The notes below the pieces were generated by a model. That model worked only from the letters and a program-made list of their open reading frames with translations. It searched no databases and was not told where the DNA came from. DNA of 64,000 nucleotides, from positions 62,001 to 126,000 of the forward strand of contig JANQRT010000026.1 in assembly GCA_028284385.1 (NCBI GenBank), written 5' to 3'. A program made the translations under genes and the position numbers. The stretch is from Opitutaceae bacterium (GTDB lineage Bacteria; Verrucomicrobiota; Verrucomicrobiia; Opitutales; Opitutaceae). Of this stretch, positions 9,047-18,159 are shown in pieces (positions within the stretch are counted from its first letter, which is position 1; each line of letters opens with the position of its first letter).

Positions 9047-10021
9047 ATGGCCGTGATGAAAGCGATACAGTATCTGGAGGCCGGTCGACCGGAATGGGTT
9101 GAGACGCCGGTGCCGCAACCGGGAAGAGGGCAAATCCTACTCGAAGTGCTCGGAGTGACAACCTGTCCACGATGGGATTTACATTTGATGGATGGCGTAT
9201 CCATGGCCCCGGGAGGAACTATTGATTACCCGACACCGATCGGTCATCCTGGGCATGAGGCAGTTGGGAACGTCGTTAAACTGGGCGATGGTGTATCCAA
9301 ATTTTCCATAGGCGACTGCGTGGCTTTATGGCGCGATCAGGGGGCTGGTCGAGATGGTTGCTACGCAGAGTTTGTCGTGGCGGACGAGGGCAACCTTCTG
9401 AAAGCGCCTTCGGATTTGATGCCTGAAGCGATTGCCTCGCTGGAATTGGCTATGTGTGTCGAAGTCTCTTTCGCTCAGATTCTCAATATCGACTCGATTG
9501 AGGGAAAGCGTTTCGCCGTGAGTGGACTGGGACCTGCTGGATTGGTGGCTGTGCAGATAGCGAAGGCTTATGGAGCAGAAGAGGTGTTGGCTTTTGATCC
9601 TGTCGAGACGCGTAGAAATCTAGCTTTGAAGTTAGGCGCGGACGAAGCTCTGGACCCCCTGGATGAAAATTCATTTCCGCATGATCGCTTTAGTCCGGAG
9701 GCCCTGGATCTGTCGATTGACTGCACCGGTCTGCCGGCGTCGGTCGAATACCTTATGCGTCGAACGAGAAATGTTGTGGCCTTATTCGGCGTATTGAGGG
9801 AACCAGTACGCTTCGGTTTTCAACACTGGTGTCGTGGTTTGCATTTGGTTGGTTATGGGGATCAGAATCTTGAGGCTGCCGAGGCTGCCCTCGGGCACAT
9901 TGTTTCAGGAGCTTTGAACTTGGCCTCGCTGGTGAGTTTCAAATTGCCTCTGAAAGACTATAAAGAAGGTATCGCCTTGCTCCGACGCAAGGAGGCTATC
10001 AAAATACTCTTTACCCCATGA
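9047..10021 (+). CDS. zinc-binding alcohol dehydrogenase (MDR family)
   Basis: A 324-aa protein. The catalytic zinc site looks intact: Cys in GVTTCPRWDLHLM and His/Glu in GHPGHEAVG. The four-cysteine structural zinc loop seen in many family members is missing. The Rossmann motif is SGLGPAGLVAVQIAKAYGAE. The substrate is probably a polyol or sugar, as for sorbitol-dehydrogenase-like MDRs, but is not identifiable. The stop codon overlaps the start of the sulfatase as ATGA, so the two are translationally coupled. Two MDR genes of different type side by side may carry out successive steps on one sugar. Confidence 0.8.
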   Translation: MAVMKAIQYLEAGRPEWVETPVPQPGRGQILLEVLGVTTCPRWDLHLMDGVSMAPGGTIDYPTPIGHPGHEAVGNVVKLGDGVSKFSIGDCVALWRDQGAGRDGCYAEFVVADEGNLLKAPSDLMPEAIASLELAMCVEVSFAQILNIDSIEGKRFAVSGLGPAGLVAVQIAKAYGAEEVLAFDPVETRRNLALKLGADEALDPLDENSFPHDRFSPEALDLSIDCTGLPASVEYLMRRTRNVVALFGVLREPVRFGFQHWCRGLHLVGYGDQNLEAAEAALGHIVSGALNLASLVSFKLPLKDYKEGIALLRRKEAIKILFTP

Positions 10022-11583
10022 GAATGATTCCACGTCCATTGCTCTATTTCTTTTTGGCAGTCGTGATTTCTTCGTGTCAGGCCTTTTTGTTCGGAGAAGC
10101 CAGGGAGAAACCAAACGTTCTCCTGATTGTAATTGATGACCTGAACGATTGGGTGGGAGCCTTGGGTGGGCATCCGCTAGCTCAGACTCCCCATATCGAT
10201 TCGTTGGTTAAGTCCTCTCTCCTTTTCACCAATGCTCAGTGTGCGGCTCCGGCCTGCCAGCCATCGCGCTACGCTGTCTTGTCGGGATTGCATCCCACCA
10301 GTAGCGGCTGGTATGGAAACTATTTTGATGACGGTATTCATAATTTGGATCAGCGGTTGAATCGTGTGACACACTTGCCTTCTTTTTTGCAAAGTTACGG
10401 CTACTGGACTATGGGAGCAGGCAAGGTTTATCATTATGGAGTCCAGGGAAATTGGTCGTTTAATCAATGGGACGAAGTCATGCCGGAATGGACCATTCCT
10501 GAATCCTGGTATGCTCGAACGCCGACACGCTATTCGAAGCTTTACCGTCCGTTCCCTTCCGACGGAGGGCGACTTTGGTCGGAGCTCGGCATAAAAGAAG
10601 GGTATTCATTATGTGGAGGCCCTGTCGAGCGATCGGACCTACCTGAAGGGAAATTTTTCGACGAGATGATTGCCGATTGGGCTGTCGAACGAATAAAGGA
10701 AACGCGCGATAGGCCCTTTTTTCTGGCGGCTGGCTTTGTGCGACCGCATGTGCCTTATACTGCCCCAAAAGCGTTTTTTGAACTCTATCCTCTTGAATCC
10801 ATCGAAACCGCAAATGTTCCCGACAACGAGTTTGATGATATCCCGATTTATGGAAAAGCGATGACTGTGGGTCTCGCTCCAGGAGGGGATCACCGGACCG
10901 TAGAGCGTCTAGGAGATGACTATCGGCGTGAGCTTATCCAGGCCTATTTGGCCAGTGTCAGTTTTGTGGATGCGCAAGTGGGGACCGTTATTCAGGCATT
11001 GAAGGACAGTGATCGATGGGATGACACCATAGTGGTTCTCTTTTCCGATCATGGACAAAATCTAGGGGAGAAGCGAAATTGGCGAAAGATGTGTCTCTGG
11101 GAGGAAAGCGTTCGCGTGCCCCTTATCATCCGAGTGCCTGGCAAGAAAGGAATGGGCCATGCGTCGAATGAAGCGGTTAGTTTGCTGGATCTTTATCCGA
11201 CCTTTGCTGATCTACTAAATTTGGAAAAACCGGAGCATCTCGATGGCGAATCCCTCGTTCCTCTTCTTGATAATCCGGATACAAAACGGGAAACGCCAGC
11301 CTTGACCACCTGGCATTTCGGAAACCATTCCTTACGGGACGAGCGCTGGCGGTACACACGCTATCGTGATGGAACGGAAGAGCTTTACGACCATCAAACG
11401 GATCCCGATGAGCGGGTGAATCTTGCTAAGGACCCTAGCTTCGGTGTGGTGATCGAAATTCTTAGTGACTATTTACCAAAGGAAGTGGAGCCCATTGTGT
11501 TGCCGGATCGAAGAAACAACGATATCCTAGATCGTGTCCTACGCGAATGGGACGAGAAAGGTGTTCCCGAATGGTTACAGTAA
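10018..11583 (+). CDS. type I sulfatase, iduronate-2-sulfatase-like
   Basis: A 521-aa secreted enzyme. Signal peptide MRMIPRPLLYFFLAVVISS is followed by CQAFLFGEA, which might also be a lipoprotein cleavage site. The metal-binding motif is NVLLIVIDDLNDW. The formylglycine-forming sequence CQPSR starts at Cys80 and matches the canonical C-x-P-S-R that anaerobic or aerobic sulfatase-maturing enzymes modify. No maturase is in the window. LNDWVGALGGHP and the FSDHGQNLGEK block are typical of the iduronate-2-sulfatase-like group (SulfAtlas S1_7). It is coupled by ATGA to the upstream dehydrogenase and lies 62 nt before the next secreted protein. Together with the heparinase-like lyase it suggests a sulfated uronic acid polymer as substrate; this is inference. 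Confidence 0.9.
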   Translation: MRMIPRPLLYFFLAVVISSCQAFLFGEAREKPNVLLIVIDDLNDWVGALGGHPLAQTPHIDSLVKSSLLFTNAQCAAPACQPSRYAVLSGLHPTSSGWYGNYFDDGIHNLDQRLNRVTHLPSFLQSYGYWTMGAGKVYHYGVQGNWSFNQWDEVMPEWTIPESWYARTPTRYSKLYRPFPSDGGRLWSELGIKEGYSLCGGPVERSDLPEGKFFDEMIADWAVERIKETRDRPFFLAAGFVRPHVPYTAPKAFFELYPLESIETANVPDNEFDDIPIYGKAMTVGLAPGGDHRTVERLGDDYRRELIQAYLASVSFVDAQVGTVIQALKDSDRWDDTIVVLFSDHGQNLGEKRNWRKMCLWEESVRVPLIIRVPGKKGMGHASNEAVSLLDLYPTFADLLNLEKPEHLDGESLVPLLDNPDTKRETPALTTWHFGNHSLRDERWRYTRYRDGTEELYDHQTDPDERVNLAKDPSFGVVIEILSDYLPKEVEPIVLPDRRNNDILDRVLREWDEKGVPEWLQ

Positions 11584-11645
11584 AGCCAGAAAGGGAAGGC
11601 TTGGCTGGAGTCAGAAGCATTTTGCAGCACATTTATGGCATCTTT

Positions 11646-13580
11646 ATGAATAGGATAAACTGGCGGATTTTCGCGTCGTTTTTCGGAACCTTCTTGGCAT
11701 CGGTCTGGTTTGCTGCTGCCACGGCATCGCCTCCGCCTCTGCTGCAGGAGATCAGCGATGCGGATCTGATCCGGCAGTACCGCGAGCGGTGCGAATATGT
11801 GATCGATCAGGAGATTGAAGTAACGGACCCGGAAGATACTAGTCGCGGGAGTTTCTTCACCATCGCCGCCAATCTGCGTCGACAGACGAATCTCGAATGG
11901 GCAAGCAAGCGTCTAGTGGCGGCAAATCAGCCGCCGAGCGGAGCCATGTTCTGGATGCATCCGATGGTTCTTCTCATGCAGTGCGGACGAGAAACGCTGA
12001 GCGACGAGGACTGGGCCTTTATTCGAGAGCTTTGGCGAACCTATTTCCCGTATCGCGGCGACACGGAAAATCACTGGATCATGTACTACGTTAGCATCTA
12101 TCTCGCTGCGGAAATGTTTCCCGAAGCGGATGGCGAAGCGTGGTACAACGGTAAGTCCTCAGTCGAAAACATGGCGGAAGCTAAGGAGTACATAAAAGAT
12201 TGGATACGCATCACCACCTCCTATGGACAAGGCGAGTATGATTCTCCCAACTACATCGAGGAGTACACGCGACCCATGGCTTTGCTGGCAGGATGGGCTC
12301 AAGATCCTGAGCTGCGACAGTTGGGCAAGATGATGATGGATTACGTCCTGCTTGACTACGTAGTGGAAAGTCTGGGCGGCTTGTATGGCGGAGCTCACAG
12401 TCGGCTCTACCCGCGTTATCTTCTGCAGCCTTCTCTAACGGCAGGGGCTGCTCACGGCTGGCTGTTTTTCAATCAAGGTTCCTTTCGTCGCAATTCTGGA
12501 AACACGCTTATAGCATTGAGCGGCTATACGCCGCCGCCCATCCTTTTCCGCATTGCTCATGGGCGCGACGAGGCCTACGTGCACAAGGAACTCAAGCGTA
12601 CGCGCTGGCGATTGCGCAACGCGGGAGGCGATCCCAGGGCCTTCGAAGTTGATGAAAAAACAACGACCCCGGTTTTCAAATACAGCTATGTTCATCCGGA
12701 TTTCATTCTCGGCTCTTCGCAAGGCGGATTGCTGCAACCTATCCAGCAGCAGACCTGGAGTCTGATCTGGAGAGAAGACGATCCGTCAGGAAAATCGAAT
12801 ACGATGTTTGGAATTCAGCCATATTCCTCTCCTCACGAGGGCACTATGTATTTCCCGGCCGATTGGGACACGGTTACGGATTTGATCGCTCGATCCAAAG
12901 TGGACTACGATTCGGAAGACAAGCTGGAGGGCGGTTCGCCGTACGAGCAGGTATTCCAGTACGAGTCGACCTTGATCGCGCTGTACGACATTCCGGAAGA
13001 TGCTCGTTTCCCATTGATTCATACCTTGTTTTCCCGTGATCTAGAAGAACGGGTTGAAGATGACTCCGGTTGGATCTTCGCTAAGGGCGGTCCCGTTTAC
13101 ATGGCTTACTATCCGCTTGCTCCGGGAGAGTGGAAGGAGGTGGATTGGACGGGTTTGCTCAAAGGCGGGGCCGGCGGCTGGTTTAGCACCAATTTCGAAG
13201 AGCTGGCGGCTGGCAGCCAATCTTTGGTGAGTCGATATTTGAAGAATGGATACGTGGTGCAAGTGGCTCCAGCTGGCGATTTCGATTCCTACGCTTCGTT
13301 TAAGCAAGCCGTCCGAGCTTTGCCCTTGGAAGTGGAACGAGAGCCGACGCCATTCGTGTCGTTTCAAACGCTGAGCGGGGTGAAGCTCGAAGTCCGTTAT
13401 GGAGAAGCTCTGGAAATCGATGGCAAGCGAATGGATTATTCGGACTGGAAGCTCTTCGATGGTCCTTTCGCTCAAGCGGAGCGAGAAAGCCAAACCCTCG
13501 AGATCCGGTATGGCAGTGAGCGTTACTTCCTGGATTTCGAGAACCAACGTACGGAAACATCGATAGTGGGGGAACTTTGA
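11646..13580 (+). CDS. unknown secreted protein, lyase-like layout
   Basis: A 644-aa protein not recognised as a named family. The frame is open from 11547, overlapping the sulfatase, but ATG 11646 gives a clear signal peptide (MNRINWRIFASFFGTFLASVWFAAATA) and is preferred. Residues about 50-300 are helix-rich with aromatic/His clusters: ENHWIMYYVSIYLAAEMF, then GEYDSPNYIEEYTRPMALL and GAHSRLYPRY. The C-terminal half looks beta-rich. That two-part plan, helical toroid then beta-sandwich, is typical of several polysaccharide lyase families, and conserved Asn, His and Tyr residues in the first half would suit a beta-elimination centre. It sits between a sulfatase and a BNR protein and its stop overlaps the next start by one base. 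Function is unproven. Confidence 0.65.
   Translation: MNRINWRIFASFFGTFLASVWFAAATASPPPLLQEISDADLIRQYRERCEYVIDQEIEVTDPEDTSRGSFFTIAANLRRQTNLEWASKRLVAANQPPSGAMFWMHPMVLLMQCGRETLSDEDWAFIRELWRTYFPYRGDTENHWIMYYVSIYLAAEMFPEADGEAWYNGKSSVENMAEAKEYIKDWIRITTSYGQGEYDSPNYIEEYTRPMALLAGWAQDPELRQLGKMMMDYVLLDYVVESLGGLYGGAHSRLYPRYLLQPSLTAGAAHGWLFFNQGSFRRNSGNTLIALSGYTPPPILFRIAHGRDEAYVHKELKRTRWRLRNAGGDPRAFEVDEKTTTPVFKYSYVHPDFILGSSQGGLLQPIQQQTWSLIWREDDPSGKSNTMFGIQPYSSPHEGTMYFPADWDTVTDLIARSKVDYDSEDKLEGGSPYEQVFQYESTLIALYDIPEDARFPLIHTLFSRDLEERVEDDSGWIFAKGGPVYMAYYPLAPGEWKEVDWTGLLKGGAGGWFSTNFEELAAGSQSLVSRYLKNGYVVQVAPAGDFDSYASFKQAVRALPLEVEREPTPFVSFQTLSGVKLEVRYGEALEIDGKRMDYSDWKLFDGPFAQAERESQTLEIRYGSERYFLDFENQRTETSIVGEL
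13568..13573 (+). promoter_or_regulatory. ribosome binding site deciding the BNR-protein start
   Basis: GGGGGA lies 6 nt before ATG 13580. That ATG overlaps the upstream TGA by one base (TGATG), a typical coupled start. It supports 13580 as the present start although the export signal of the protein begins only about 60 codons later. Confidence 0.5.
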
Positions 13581-14773
13581 TGAAAGTATTTCTTGTTTGG
13601 TCGGTTAGATCTGTAACGACGTTTTGGCGACGGGTTTTGACTATTCGATGGAGTGGAGGACTGAGCCAGTCTCCCCTACCTTTAAAATGTGGTAGAAAGG
13701 GTAGGGAGGAGCAGCTTGCTCCTCCGCATCGGGTAGGCATTGCATTGGATGAAAAATTCCATCGATGGACTGTTGCTTTTGGAATACTTCTGTTGAGCTT
13801 TACCAATATCTCTCTTGCTGAAGAGAAAAACGCTCTTTTCGTGGCGTTCGCCATGACCAAGGAGCAGGAATCCAGTCCCTTGCCTACGGATTCGGGCATT
13901 TTTCTGCGTAAATCCATCGATTCGGACTGGCAACGCATCGGACCGGTTATCCAGCAGATGGCAAGTTTCGCGACGGATCCCAATAATCTGAATACGCTAT
14001 TCATTGCTTGTGGAAACGGCATTGTTCGCTCGACGGATGGCGGCGCGACTTGGCGCATGACCACTGGCTGGCGGGAGAGCGATGTCAACAAGGTCGTGGT
14101 CGATCCTGAAAACGGGCGAAATGTTTACGCTTCCTCGGTCTGGGGAATCAGTGCTAGCTATGATGGCGGCGAAACCTGGCAAACGGCCAATCGCGGCCTA
14201 AGGAAGCGATTCTCTCGCTCTATCATGGTGGATTCTCGAAACCCGAAGCGCTTGCTAGTGGGAACCGAAGACGGCATTTACGAGAGCCGAGATCGAGCCC
14301 GTTCCTGGCGTCCCGTTCGTTCTTCTCCGAAGATCGTAGTCCTCCGCATGGACCGCAGCCAGGCCGATCCCGATTTATGGATCGCCGGAACGGAAGGGAA
14401 GGGCGTGTATTTATCTCGCAATGACGGAAGACGCTGGGAGTCTGCAGCCCCGGATTTGAAAGAAGCCAATATCTATGGAGTGACAGCTGACCCGCATAAT
14501 GAGCAATCGCTCGCAGCAGGTGGATGGGCTGTCGGCGTTTGGGTTTCCTCAGATACGGGCAAAACGTGGCAGCAAACGGAAAGCAAGCTTCCCTCTCCTA
14601 ACGTGATGGCAATGACTTTCGATGCTAATGTGCCTGGTCGCTTGTGGGCATCCACTTTCGAGGAGGGCACCTACTACACCGATGATGGCGGCAAAAGCTG
14701 GCAAGACGGGGATTTATACGGAGCGTATGTGTGGGATCTCGGCTTTGTGAAGATCGCTAAAGAAAATGGCTAA
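13580..14773 (+). CDS. BNR/Asp-box beta-propeller protein with repeat-derived N-terminal extension
   Basis: A 397-aa protein whose body carries six Asp-box-like repeats: STDGGATW, SYDGGETW, SRDRARSW, SRNDGRRW, SSDTGKTW and TDDGGKSW. This is a VPS10/sialidase-type propeller of the kind found in photosystem-stability-factor-like secreted proteins. The signal peptide (HRWTVAFGILLLSFTNISLA) starts only near residue 60. The preceding codons include a palindromic repeat (13674-13725) read in frame. An older start may be TTG 13745, just before the signal peptide. The gene ends the plus-strand lyase/sulfatase operon. Substrate binding or glycan hydrolysis is possible; no catalytic residues can be assigned. 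Confidence 0.7.
   Translation: MKVFLVWSVRSVTTFWRRVLTIRWSGGLSQSPLPLKCGRKGREEQLAPPHRVGIALDEKFHRWTVAFGILLLSFTNISLAEEKNALFVAFAMTKEQESSPLPTDSGIFLRKSIDSDWQRIGPVIQQMASFATDPNNLNTLFIACGNGIVRSTDGGATWRMTTGWRESDVNKVVVDPENGRNVYASSVWGISASYDGGETWQTANRGLRKRFSRSIMVDSRNPKRLLVGTEDGIYESRDRARSWRPVRSSPKIVVLRMDRSQADPDLWIAGTEGKGVYLSRNDGRRWESAAPDLKEANIYGVTADPHNEQSLAAGGWAVGVWVSSDTGKTWQQTESKLPSPNVMAMTFDANVPGRLWASTFEEGTYYTDDGGKSWQDGDLYGAYVWDLGFVKIAKENG
13674..13725. repeat. REP-like palindromic element inside a coding region
   Basis: Two nested hairpins adjoin. CCCTACC (13674-13680) pairs with GGTAGGG (13700-13706). GGAGGAGCA (13705-13713) pairs perfectly with TGCTCCTCC (13717-13725) across a 3-nt loop. The GGTAGGGAGG start is shared with the core of the MITE-like elements at 22197 and 52043. 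It lies in frame between the start codon and the signal peptide of the BNR protein. Confidence 0.65.
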
Positions 14774-14962
14774 GTAATATCTCTACCAATTTAAGCGACT
14801 CCACGACCGCCTTTGGACTTCCTTTCCAGAAGCATGCCTTCAAACACCTAGCCTCTTTGCGAACGGATTTGTCCAGAAGGAATTTACTAGAAGCGCTCCG
14901 AGTTCCGTTCTATGGGATGGAGTGATAAGGGCAATGTGAAGTTGATACACGAATACGAATGT

Positions 14963-16852
14963 CTATCGCCAGCGCTGGAAGGCTTCGATGGCTTCGTATT
15001 CGGCGAGACCAAGATGATCGTACTGCGCCGCCAAATCTTGGGTGTTTTTTTCTGTTTGTTGCCAGTGTTCGCGAAGTGAGACGTCTCCTCCGGGAGACTG
15101 GCTACGTTGGGACTTGTGGTGGTAGATGGCCTGAATTTTGTCGGTCAGTTCCTTTGGGCTGATGGGCACTGCCATGTCGATTTCTTCGATCTCCCAGCTT
15201 CTTTCGGGCAGTCGATACAGCCAGATTCGGCAATCTTCTAGCCAGTCGTCCCCGGAGCATCGCTCTATGGCTTGATTGACGAGAGCGAAGCAGATGGCTG
15301 GGAGCGCTGAAGGGTCGGCTTCGATGCCGGTGAGGTATATCTGATGTGGCTGGACTTCACGCAGGAGTTCAACGACTGCTGACACGTCGGCTTCTTCGAA
15401 GCGGAATTGGCGTGGTCTGCCCTTTTGGTAAAAGGCGAGATCGAGAAAATGGATACGCTTTGGCTGAACGTCCAACCGCCTCAGGGCGGAGCGGGTTTCG
15501 ACGCGGCGGATGTGTCCTTTAAAATCCCGTATCTCGGCGGAATCCAGATCGAATTCGGACTTCTCTTCGAGTTGCCTGAGGGTGGAACGGGGGAGGCTTT
15601 CGTCCGCTTCAGGTTGAAGCTCTTGGGCGAATTCGGCCATGGCTTTGGCCTCGCTGTCGGGGACCATCAGGCTTCCGCTGGTGAGGTAGGCGATCCGTGG
15701 ATCATGTCTTTGATCCATCAATCGCTTCAGGGTGCCTCCCATGCCTAGAAGGTCGTTGTCCGGTTCAGGGCTGATGATGAGGGCTCGTTTCGGGTGAGGG
15801 TTCGCTCGCTCGGGGCGTTGCGAATCGTCAGCATTGGGCTTGCCGCCTGGCCAACCTGTAATGGTTCTCTGGATATCGTTGAAGACTTCGATATTCAGAT
15901 GGTAGGAAGTGGAGCGAGGAGTGATGAGATCGCTCATTCCGTTCTCCGTGTAGTCTTCGTCGAGCAGTTTGAGGATGGGTTTGCCTTGTTTGAGAGAAAG
16001 CCAGGAAACGGCTTTGCGTATCAGGCTCGGCTTCCAATCGACCGGACCTACGAGCCAGGGTCGGTCGATGCGCGTCAGACGAGATGCCGCGGATTGGTCC
16101 ACGAAAAACGTGGCGTTGGAGTGCCGCTGCAGGAAGCTGGCGGAGATCGACTCGGTTTCGGGTCCTTCTACAGCTTCAGCGATGACGTCTGATTTGTTTT
16201 GTCCCCAAGCAATCAATACAACGCGTTTCGCGGCCAAGATGGTGCCGACGCCCATGGTGATGGCATGTCGCGGGACGTTCCGCTCGCCTTGGAAATCGGC
16301 TGCTGCGTCTCTGATCGTCAGCGAGTCGAGGGCAATCATGCGAGTTAGGCTATCTGGGGGAGAGCCAGGTTCGTTGAATCCGATATGGCCAGTTCGCCCT
16401 ATGCCGAGCACTTGAAGATCGATCCCGCCTGCGGCTTCGATTTTCTCTTCGTAGGTCGCGCAGTATTCAAATGCTTCCGACGTGGCTACTTTTCCGTCGG
16501 GAACGTTGACCTGTCCGCTTGGGATGTCGATGTGATCGAAGAGCTGCTCATGCATGAAGCGCCAATAACTCTCGGGATGCTTCTGGGAAAGGCCGTGGTA
16601 TTCGTCGAGATTGAAGGTGATGACGTTTTTAAAGCTGAGACCGTCTTCTTGGTGAAGGCGAATGAGTTCGCGGTAAAGAGGAACGGGCGTGGAACCAGTG
16701 GCAAGGCCGAGGACGACTTTTTGGTTGGAATCGGATTTCGAGCGGATCAGCGCGGCAATTTCCTGGGCGACTTCGCGACAGGCTTCATTCGCGTCTCGCG
16801 CGATGCGAGTCGGAATTTTCTCGAGCTGTTCGTATTGAGAATTTTGTTTCAT
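14963..16852 (-). CDS. long NagB-like glucosamine-6-phosphate deaminase with degenerate PIG-L domain
   Basis: A 629-aa two-domain protein. Residues about 1-270 are a NagB/6-phosphogluconolactonase-fold deaminase: phosphate loop LGLATGSTPVPLY, FNLDEYHGL with the general-base Asp, and GIGRTGHIGFNEPGS. In the last motif the catalytic Asp of E. coli NagB (in GVGNDGH) is Thr, as is usual for the long Bacteroidetes-type family. Residues about 310-629 match the PIG-L/LmbE-like domain, but the zinc motif is ISPEPDNDLLGMGGTL, with Glu and Asn where active enzymes have His and Asp (HPDD). The later His motif reads ADPSALP. So the deacetylase half is probably inactive. ATG 16888 is an alternative start. 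It is the last gene of a minus-strand operon with an MFS transporter and two oxidoreductases and may act on an amino-sugar phosphate. Confidence 0.8.
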   Translation of the reverse strand: MKQNSQYEQLEKIPTRIARDANEACREVAQEIAALIRSKSDSNQKVVLGLATGSTPVPLYRELIRLHQEDGLSFKNVITFNLDEYHGLSQKHPESYWRFMHEQLFDHIDIPSGQVNVPDGKVATSEAFEYCATYEEKIEAAGGIDLQVLGIGRTGHIGFNEPGSPPDSLTRMIALDSLTIRDAAADFQGERNVPRHAITMGVGTILAAKRVVLIAWGQNKSDVIAEAVEGPETESISASFLQRHSNATFFVDQSAASRLTRIDRPWLVGPVDWKPSLIRKAVSWLSLKQGKPILKLLDEDYTENGMSDLITPRSTSYHLNIEVFNDIQRTITGWPGGKPNADDSQRPERANPHPKRALIISPEPDNDLLGMGGTLKRLMDQRHDPRIAYLTSGSLMVPDSEAKAMAEFAQELQPEADESLPRSTLRQLEEKSEFDLDSAEIRDFKGHIRRVETRSALRRLDVQPKRIHFLDLAFYQKGRPRQFRFEEADVSAVVELLREVQPHQIYLTGIEADPSALPAICFALVNQAIERCSGDDWLEDCRIWLYRLPERSWEIEEIDMAVPISPKELTDKIQAIYHHKSQRSQSPGGDVSLREHWQQTEKNTQDLAAQYDHLGLAEYEAIEAFQRWR

Positions 16853-16908
16853 AGATGAGTCGGCGTATTGGTTCGATAGCGAGAGCAAACCTATCGAGTC
16901 GGTGGAGA

Positions 16909-18135
16909 CTAATGGGGGGAGTCCTTCTTTTCTTTGAAGAAAGCGATGAATACGAGGAGGATGACGGCGGCTAGGCCGCAGGGTACTAGCCAGAATTGTT
17001 GCCAGAGAGCCATGTCCTCAGGCGAGTCTGCTAAGCCAGTCGCGTTGAAGAGCTTTCCGCTGACCTGCGCTCCTATCAACATTCCAAGTCCGAGCGTCGC
17101 GAGAACCAGGAAGCCTTGGGCTTGGGCTCGTATTTCCTTGTCGGCCTTTTTGTCGGTGTAGATTTGTCCGGCAACGAAAAAGAAGTCGTAGCAGATCCCG
17201 TGTAGGACGATGCCTCCGAGGAGCAGCATGTAGGATCGATCGATCGCTCCGATTCCAAATAGTCCATAACGAGTAACCCAGGCGAGCATGCCAATCGCGA
17301 GTACCCACTTTATCCCGAATCGCGAAAGGACTACAGGTAGTAGAACCATGAATACGATTTCAGAAACCTGTCCGAATGACATGTTGAATGCCGGGTCTTC
17401 CACGCCAGCGGCATTGATGTAGACTGGCGCAAAGGCATAGTAGGCGGAAAGCGGAATGCAGATCAGAAGGGAGCTTGCCACGAAAATGAGGAAGCTACGA
17501 TCTTTGAGCATTGAAAGGGCATCGAGGCCGAGCATCTCTCTTAGCGTTACTGTTTTCCCCTTAGCAGGAGGTGGCGTGTGAGGGAGCGTGAAGCTGTAGA
17601 GCCCCATTAGCACTGCGGTTGCGCCAGCGATCTGTAGAGGGAGGGCCAGCTCGTCTGCCTTTAGCCATTTGCTTACTACAATGTTGGATACGATCCATCC
17701 GATGGTTCCGAAGACTCGAATGAGTGGAAACTGCTTTTCGGGTCGGTCCATGTTGTGGAAGCACAGGGTGTTCGTAAGACCGAGGGTTGGCATGAAAAAA
17801 AGAGTGTGAGCCAACAAGAACAGAATAAACGGGGTAGTGTTTTCCGGGTTTGCGAAGTTCGGGGCGAGAAACAGAAAGATACCTCCAAGAATATGAGCGA
17901 GACCCAAAACCCTTTCGGATGGAAAGAAGCGGTCGGCGATCGTTCCGAGGAAAAGGGGAGAGATTATCGCTGCGATCGGCCCAACCGAGTAGGCCCAGCC
18001 AATGGCGGAGGCCATGCCTTCTTTGGTCATGTAATTGCCGACAGTAACGTACCAGGCTCCCCAGATGAAAAACTGGAGGAACATCATTATGGAAAGGCGA
18101 ACGCTGGTAGTGGAGCTTGTATTGGAATTTTCCAT
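16909..18135 (-). CDS. MFS transporter, nucleoside:H+ symporter (NHS) type
   Basis: A 408-aa membrane protein with about 12 hydrophobic segments. The N-terminus (MMFLQFFIWGAWYVTVGNYM) and GWAYSVGPIAAIISPLFLG are hallmarks of the NupG/XapB-like NHS branch that is common in Bacteroidetes, Planctomycetes and Verrucomicrobia sugar loci. There it more likely carries sugars or glycosides than nucleosides. It acts in the inner membrane as a proton symporter. It lies 24 nt after the Gfo/Idh/MocA gene upstream and 56 nt before the NagB-like gene, so it is part of one operon. Substrate is unknown; a keto-sugar or amino-sugar derivative fits the neighbours. Confidence 0.8.
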   Translation of the reverse strand: MENSNTSSTTSVRLSIMMFLQFFIWGAWYVTVGNYMTKEGMASAIGWAYSVGPIAAIISPLFLGTIADRFFPSERVLGLAHILGGIFLFLAPNFANPENTTPFILFLLAHTLFFMPTLGLTNTLCFHNMDRPEKQFPLIRVFGTIGWIVSNIVVSKWLKADELALPLQIAGATAVLMGLYSFTLPHTPPPAKGKTVTLREMLGLDALSMLKDRSFLIFVASSLLICIPLSAYYAFAPVYINAAGVEDPAFNMSFGQVSEIVFMVLLPVVLSRFGIKWVLAIGMLAWVTRYGLFGIGAIDRSYMLLLGGIVLHGICYDFFFVAGQIYTDKKADKEIRAQAQGFLVLATLGLGMLIGAQVSGKLFNATGLADSPEDMALWQQFWLVPCGLAAVILLVFIAFFKEKKDSPH

Positions 18136-18159
18136 ATGGAAGCGTTTTTTGAAGGGGAT

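Noticed and set aside
13674..13725. CRISPR-like repeat
   Set aside because: It is a single compound palindrome without spacers; it fits a REP-like element.
5954..14773. Alginate-specific operon
   Set aside because: The heparinase II/III fold also occurs in alginate lyases, but the operon has a sulfatase and no alginate-type PL7/PL6 partner or KDG enzymes, so the substrate is left open.
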